Made by a program: the position numbers and the translations under genes
In this document: positions 7,030-10,424 of the stretch, one piece after another
Layout: every line of letters starts with the position of its first letter
Position numbering within the stretch: position 1 is the stretch's first letter
NCBI GenBank assembly: GCA_017999135.1
Contig: JAGOBT010000068.1
Coordinates: forward strand, 1 to 10,424
From: Burkholderiaceae bacterium
Lineage (GTDB): Bacteria; Pseudomonadota; Gammaproteobacteria; Burkholderiales; Burkholderiaceae_C
Direction of reading: 5' to 3'
DNA: 10,424 nucleotides
Notes under the pieces: model-generated
Seen by the model: only the letters and a program-made list of their open reading frames with translations
Told to the model about the DNA's origin: nothing
The model's database searches: none

Positions 7030-8655
7030 ATGAGCCCCGCGGCGCTGCCCGGCTCCACGCCCTGGCCCGGCCGGCCGGGCGCGCCGTCCACGCTGCGGCA
7101 GTGCTTCATCTTGGCCGTGCTGCTGCATGTGCTGGTGGTGCTGGTGTTCGGCAACACCGAGGGCGGCAGCGCGGCGCCCGGGCAGGGCGTGTGGGGTGCG
7201 CTGAACATCCGCCTGACCGGCAGCGACCCTGGCGGCCGCGCCGACGCCACCGTGCCGTCGGATGTCTATTCGGGCCCGCAGGGCACGGCGCGTGAACGCC
7301 GCTGGGGCGGCGCGGTGCGCACGCCGCAGGACACGCCCCAGATCCACCGGGATGCCGGCGCGGCGCGCGCGGGGGTGTGGCAGCCGCAGGCCACACCCGA
7401 ACCCGCCGCCGATGCAGCGCCTGCCGCGGTGCCTGACGTGCCACCGGCCGTGGCGGCCGATCTGCCGCCAGCCGCCAGACCGGCCGCGGCAGCCCCTGCC
7501 GCGGAGCCGCCGCCGGCGGAGGTCCAGGCACCCGCCGCTGCAACGGAGCCTGCACCGGAGGCTGCGCCCGAGCGCGTGCCGCTGCTGGCACGCCCGCTGG
7601 AGGCGGTGCCGGCCATCGCGCCAGCCCGTCTGCCAGTGCCACCACAGCCCGATGTGCAGAACCTGCCGCTCCCGGCGCTGAACCTGCCGCTCCCGGTGCC
7701 ACCGCCCGCCCCGGCGCCGGTGCCCACGCCGGCGCCGCCGCCACGCGCCGCGCCGGTCCGGGCAGTGCGGCCGCAGGGTATGCAGGCGCCCGGCATCGCC
7801 GCGCCAGCGGCCGGTCCGCTGCCGCTGCCCGATCTCGCGCTGCCGGCGCCTGCCCCAGCGCCCACGGCCGCCGCACCGCCGGTGCCCGCGCTCCCCGCGC
7901 TGCCGCCTGACCCGGCGCCCATGGCACGCCTGCCGGCGCCACCACGGCCGGCACCGGCGGCCATTGCCGCGCTTGCGTTGCCAGCGGCTCCGTTGGCCAC
8001 TGCAGAGGCGATACCGCTGCCGCCTCTGGCCGTGGCGCCTGCTGCGGCGCCAGCGCCCGCGGCGCCGGCTGCGATAAACCCCACGGTCGCGGCGTCGCCG
8101 TCCACTGCACCCACGCCGGCCCCGGCCGAACGGTCGGCCGCATCGCCACCCGTGGCTTCGACGCCAACGGCTCCTGCGCAGACCGCCACCGCACCAACTG
8201 CCGCCGCACCAACCGCCGCCGCACCAACCGCTGCATCGCTGCCGCCATCCGCCGGGCCAACGAGCAGCCCGCCAGCCACGGCGCCATCGGCCGGGCCCGC
8301 CACAGCGGCCGCCCGGCCCTTGCCGGGGTCGGTCGACCTGATGGGCCGTCCGATCGGCGGGCCCGACGCCGGCGCGCGGGTGGGCCATGACGTGGCCACC
8401 GCGCCGTCGCTGCCGGCCAGTGCGCCGCGGCTCGACCTGCGCCTGGTGCGCCCGCCCGGCGGCCCGGTGTCGGCGCAGGGGCCGCGCGGCCTGCTGCCGG
8501 TGGTGCCGCATCCGCCCGAGCAGCCGTCGAAGCTGGCGCGCGACATCCAGAAGGCCGGCCAGCCGGATTGCCGCGAGGCCTACGGCGCGCTCGGCTTGCT
8601 GGCGGTGGTGCCGCTGGTGGCCGACAGCGTGCGCGACAAGGGCTGCCGCTGGTGA
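7030..8655 (+). CDS. Membrane-anchored proline/alanine-rich protein of unknown function
   Basis: This 541-residue protein has three parts. Residues 1-23 are basic/proline-rich, followed by one hydrophobic segment (FILAVLLHVLVVLVF, about 26-40), so it is probably anchored in the inner membrane with the rest in the periplasm. A short ordered-looking stretch follows (about 44-118: GVWGALNIRLTG, YSGPQGTARERRWGGAV). Residues about 120-430 are low-complexity Pro/Ala/Val/Thr, like the extended spacer of TonB- or TolA-type proteins. The last 43 residues (PSKLARDIQKAG to GCRW) form a compact end with two cysteines (514, 539) that could pair as a disulfide. I recall similar N- and C-termini in other Burkholderiales hypothetical proteins but know no function. 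There is no TonB C-terminal domain. The coding direction is supported by the membrane anchor and the structured end. A long open frame on the opposite strand is a composition artefact. No clear Shine-Dalgarno precedes the ATG. Confidence 0.75.
   Translation: MSPAALPGSTPWPGRPGAPSTLRQCFILAVLLHVLVVLVFGNTEGGSAAPGQGVWGALNIRLTGSDPGGRADATVPSDVYSGPQGTARERRWGGAVRTPQDTPQIHRDAGAARAGVWQPQATPEPAADAAPAAVPDVPPAVAADLPPAARPAAAAPAAEPPPAEVQAPAAATEPAPEAAPERVPLLARPLEAVPAIAPARLPVPPQPDVQNLPLPALNLPLPVPPPAPAPVPTPAPPPRAAPVRAVRPQGMQAPGIAAPAAGPLPLPDLALPAPAPAPTAAAPPVPALPALPPDPAPMARLPAPPRPAPAAIAALALPAAPLATAEAIPLPPLAVAPAAAPAPAAPAAINPTVAASPSTAPTPAPAERSAASPPVASTPTAPAQTATAPTAAAPTAAAPTAASLPPSAGPTSSPPATAPSAGPATAAARPLPGSVDLMGRPIGGPDAGARVGHDVATAPSLPASAPRLDLRLVRPPGGPVSAQGPRGLLPVVPHPPEQPSKLARDIQKAGQPDCREAYGALGLLAVVPLVADSVRDKGCRW
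7660..7701 (+). repeat. Two-copy 21-bp tandem repeat inside the Pro-rich spacer
   Basis: Two adjacent 21-bp units start at 7660 and 7681 and share an exact 15-bp core, AACCTGCCGCTCCCG. They encode the doubled peptide NLPLPAL/NLPLPVP. This is a recent-looking duplication within the spacer of the anchored protein and keeps the reading frame. Confidence 0.8.
8191..8235 (+). repeat. Three-copy 15-bp in-frame tandem repeat (APTAA)
   Basis: The units GCACCAACTGCCGCC, GCACCAACCGCCGCC and GCACCAACCGCTGCA run head to tail and encode APTAA three times. A diverged copy (GCGCAGACCGCCACC, 8176-8190) precedes them. Because the period is a multiple of three, copy-number change would lengthen or shorten the spacer without a frameshift. 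Confidence 0.85.
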
Positions 8656-8744
8656 GCAGACGGCCACACCGCCTGCCAGACCGTCCGGCACGCGGGTTTC
8701 CCCGCTCAGCGGCGCGGCCTGGCCTGCAGGACACTGCAGGCAAC

Positions 8745-8764
8745 TGGTCAGGCCACTTGGCCAA
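8745..8764 (+). promoter_or_regulatory. Candidate GntR/FadR-type operators upstream of the regulator gene
   Basis: TGGTCAGGCCA (8745-8755) matches the FadR/PdhR-subfamily half-site pattern TGGT-N3-ACCA at seven of eight defined positions. The flanks AAC and CTT extend the dyad imperfectly. It is followed at once by the perfect 8-bp palindrome TTGGCCAA (8757-8764). Both end within 30 bp of the ATG at 8774, a usual place for autoregulation by this family. The match is by eye, and short palindromes are common in GC-rich DNA. Confidence 0.42.
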
Positions 8765-8773
8765 TTCCATCCG

Positions 8774-9493
8774 ATGCCCCTGCAACCGCTGGCCCCGCGC
8801 CGCCTCTACCGCCAGATCGCCGACCAGGTGCGCGGGCTGATCCGCGCCGGTGAATTCCCGGTCGGCAGCCGCCTGCCGGCCGAGCGCGACCTGGCGGTGC
8901 AACTGGGCGTGTCGCGCCCATCGGTGCGTGAGGCGCTGATCGCGCTGGAGGTCGAGGGCCTGGTCGCCGTGCGCATGGGTTCAGGCGTGATCGTGATCGC
9001 CCGAGAGAGCGCCCCCAGCGCCACGCCGGTGGACGCGCCGTTCGGCCCGTTCGAGATCATCCGGGCGCGCCAGGTCATCGAATGCGAACTGGCGGCCATG
9101 GCCGCGCAATTGCTGGATGGCCCCGCCCTGGCGGGCCTGCAGCAGGCCCTGGCGTTGATGCGTGCCGACGTGGCTGCCGGGCGCGCGCCGGTGCAGGGCG
9201 ACCGCCTGTTCCACCTGCGCATTGCCGAGGCGGCCGACAACGGCCCGCTGCTGCGCACCGTGACCGCGCTGTACGACGAACGCAACACCCCGCTGTTCGA
9301 GCAGTTGGGCCAGCACTACGAGACGCTGCCCACCTGGCGCGAGGCGCTGGACGAGCACCAGGCTGTGCTCGATGCCATCACCCGTCGCGACCCGGCTGCC
9401 GCCCGCGCGGCGATGCATGCACACCTGCAGCAATCGCATGACCGGCTGGCCGGCCTGCTGCCGGCCGCCGGCGGCTTGGCCCACGCCGCCTGA
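8774..9493 (+). CDS. GntR-family transcriptional regulator, FadR subfamily (FCD domain)
   Basis: The 239-residue protein has an N-terminal GntR winged helix (about 11-75), with QIADQVRGLI, the motif RLPAERDLAVQLGVSRPSVREAL (33-55) and the wing GLVAVRMGSGVIV. An all-helical FCD effector domain (about 94-225) follows. Its metal-ligand set is visible: Asp143 and His147 in GDRLFHLRIA, His195 in DEHQAVLDAI and His217 in MHAHL. Such regulators bind a carboxylate or sugar-acid metabolite through the metal and release the operator. The UxuR/ExuR-like region FEIIRARQVIECELAAMAA and the adjacent SDR suggest a sugar-acid inducer, which is inference. The start at 8774 gives the standard length; the upstream open frame lies inside the preceding gene. 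The next gene begins 43 bp after the stop, so this is probably the local regulator of the SDR-led operon. Confidence 0.9.
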   Translation: MPLQPLAPRRLYRQIADQVRGLIRAGEFPVGSRLPAERDLAVQLGVSRPSVREALIALEVEGLVAVRMGSGVIVIARESAPSATPVDAPFGPFEIIRARQVIECELAAMAAQLLDGPALAGLQQALALMRADVAAGRAPVQGDRLFHLRIAEAADNGPLLRTVTALYDERNTPLFEQLGQHYETLPTWREALDEHQAVLDAITRRDPAAARAAMHAHLQQSHDRLAGLLPAAGGLAHAA

Positions 9494-9536
9494 TCCACAG
9501 CGCCTGACTCACTTTCCCGCAACCGAGACCCATCCC

Positions 9537-10301
9537 ATGTCGCAACGACTCCAGGGCAAGACCGCCTTCATCACCGCCGCCGGCCAGGGCATCGGCCGGG
9601 CCATCGCCGAGGCCTTCGTGCGCGAGGGCGCCACCGTCATCGCCACCGACATCAGCGCCGCCCTGCTGCATGGCGTGGTCGAAGCCACCGGCTGCCGCGC
9701 CCAGGTGCTGGACGCCACCGATGCCGCCGCCATCCGCGCCGCCGCGGCGCAGGCCGGGCCGGTGAACGTGCTGGTCAATGCCGCCGGCTATGTGCACGCC
9801 GGCACGGTGCTCGACTGCACCGAGGCCGACTGGGACTTCGCCTTCAACCTCAACGTGCGCAGCCAGTTCCGCACCATCCAGGCCTTTCTGCCCGGCATGC
9901 TGGCGGAGAACGGCGGCCACGGCGGCAGCATCATCAACCTGGCCAGCGTGGCCGGCAGCCTGAAAGGCGCGCCCAACCGCTTCGTCTATGGCAGCACCAA
10001 GGCCGCAGTGATCGGCCTGACCAAGGCCGTGGCCGCCGACTTCATCACCCGCGGCGTGCGCTGCAATGCCATCTGCCCCGGCACGGTGGAATCCCCGTCG
10101 CTGCGCGACCGCATCGCTGCCCAGGCCCAGGCCAGCGGCCAGACGCTGGCGCAGGTGGAGGCCGCCTTCATCGCCCGCCAGCCGATGGGCCGCCTGGGCC
10201 GCACCACCGAGATCGCCGCACTGGCCGTGTACCTGGCCAGCGACGAGAGCGCCTTCACGACAGGAACAGCCCAGGTCATCGACGGCGGCTGGAGCAACTG
10301 A
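9537..10301 (+). CDS. SDR oxidoreductase, DHRS6/2-keto-3-deoxy-L-fuconate dehydrogenase-like
   Basis: The 254-residue classical SDR has TAAGQGIG at 13-20, NAAG at 81-84, Asn106, Ser137 (NLASVAGS), Tyr151 and Lys155 (Y-G-S-T-K). Asp38 at the end of the second strand favours NAD. The segment GAPNRFVYGSTKAAVIGLTKAVAADF, the stretch RCNAICPGTVESPSLRDRI, and the end ASDESAFTTGTAQVIDGGWSN closely follow the DHRS6 group. That group includes mammalian BDH2 and bacterial 2-keto-3-deoxy-L-fuconate dehydrogenase of the non-phosphorylated L-fucose route. The arginine in NRFVY (148) is a group-typical substrate contact. I infer NAD-dependent oxidation of a deoxy-keto sugar acid, but 3-hydroxybutyrate-type substrates are possible. 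It lies 43 bp after the GntR gene. A ribosome binding site at the window end suggests that further catabolic genes follow. Confidence 0.87.
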   Translation: MSQRLQGKTAFITAAGQGIGRAIAEAFVREGATVIATDISAALLHGVVEATGCRAQVLDATDAAAIRAAAAQAGPVNVLVNAAGYVHAGTVLDCTEADWDFAFNLNVRSQFRTIQAFLPGMLAENGGHGGSIINLASVAGSLKGAPNRFVYGSTKAAVIGLTKAVAADFITRGVRCNAICPGTVESPSLRDRIAAQAQASGQTLAQVEAAFIARQPMGRLGRTTEIAALAVYLASDESAFTTGTAQVIDGGWSN

Positions 10302-10418
10302 CCCCCCCGAAGCGCCTGCGGCGCTCCCCCCAGGGGGCGCCGCCAGTGGCCCGGCAAAGCCGGTTCCACGGCGGCTGCTGGATCTGCAGCGCTACGGATC
10401 CTTTGTTGATTGATCGAT
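10302..10418. repeat. Hairpin-rich intergenic element, possible dispersed Burkholderiales repeat
   Basis: No gene is seen. The stretch holds three inverted repeats in a row: AGCGCC-TGC-GGCGCT (10311-10325), a C6-A-G5 block (10326-10337) and CCGGC-AAA-GCCGG (10351-10363). The string from the first hairpin to CGGTTCCACGGCGG resembles, from memory, a frequent intergenic repeat in Comamonadaceae and related genomes. The hairpins may also end transcription of the GntR-SDR unit, though no clean T-tract follows. The last 30 bases turn AT-richer, as a promoter or leader would. Confidence 0.45.
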
Positions 10419-10424
10419 AGGAGA
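10419..10424 (+). promoter_or_regulatory. Shine-Dalgarno for a gene starting beyond the window
   Basis: AGGAGA at the very end of the window is a strong ribosome binding site, so a start codon is expected within about ten bases past the edge. The downstream gene is probably on the plus strand, like the GntR-SDR pair. Confidence 0.55.

Noticed and set aside
7030..8655. TonB energy transducer
   Set aside because: The anchor and Pro-rich spacer look TonB-like, but the C-terminal TonB domain is absent and no ExbB/ExbD or receptor genes are nearby.
6187..8691. Very long open frame on the minus strand (834 codons), with another of 598 codons at 7106-8902
   Set aside because: They are Arg/Gly/His-rich or Arg/Pro/Ala-rich translations of the strand opposite the SDR, the Pro/Ala-rich protein and the GntR gene. 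High GC removes stop codons. No domain or membrane features are seen, while the plus-strand frames show clear motifs.
8387..8773. In-frame upstream extension of the GntR gene into the preceding gene
   Set aside because: It overlaps the conserved C-terminus of the anchored protein, reads as Arg/Ala/Cys-rich nonsense, and would give a regulator much longer than the family.

Overview
The window is very GC-rich, with strong G/C at third codon positions, dense genes and short gaps. Protein similarities I recognise and the codon style suggest a Burkholderiales betaproteobacterium (Rubrivivax/Leptothrix/Comamonadaceae-like). This placement is from memory, not from a search. I see no RNA genes, phage, transposase, CRISPR array or toxin-antitoxin pair. 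It reads as ordinary chromosome holding several small metabolic units.

Layout. A truncated VF530/DUF2132 gene runs leftward off the start of the window, divergent from a single-domain rhodanese (259-669). Three leftward genes follow in a likely transcription unit: a tartrate/D-malate dehydrogenase-type decarboxylating dehydrogenase (2478-3554), an L-2-hydroxyglutarate dehydrogenase-like FAD oxidoreductase (1339-2466) and a flavodoxin-fold protein (686-1240). The first two both look built for 2-hydroxy acids. A 187-bp divergent gap then leads into a rightward, ATGA-overlapped pair: a nitronate monooxygenase-family flavoprotein (3742-5046) and an NnrS-like membrane protein (5043-6116). That gap contains a near-perfect FNR/Dnr-type box (CTGAT-CCTG-ATCAA) placed where a class II activator site would sit. 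This suggests that the pair responds to low oxygen or nitric oxide.

Next come a short-chain dehydrogenase with NADP-type features (6214-6993) and a proline/alanine-rich protein with an N-terminal membrane anchor and a compact C-terminal end of unknown function (7030-8655). The right end starts a sugar-acid catabolic unit: a GntR/FCD regulator (8774-9493) with candidate operators just upstream, then a DHRS6/2-keto-3-deoxy-L-fuconate dehydrogenase-like SDR (9537-10301). A hairpin-rich intergenic element follows, and the last bases look like a ribosome binding site for a gene beyond the window.

Most interesting: the FNR/Dnr box ahead of the NMO-NnrS pair, a four-cysteine pattern in the NMO C-terminal part, and the uncharacterised anchored Pro/Ala-rich protein. 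I do not see a clearly new multi-gene defence or mobile system.
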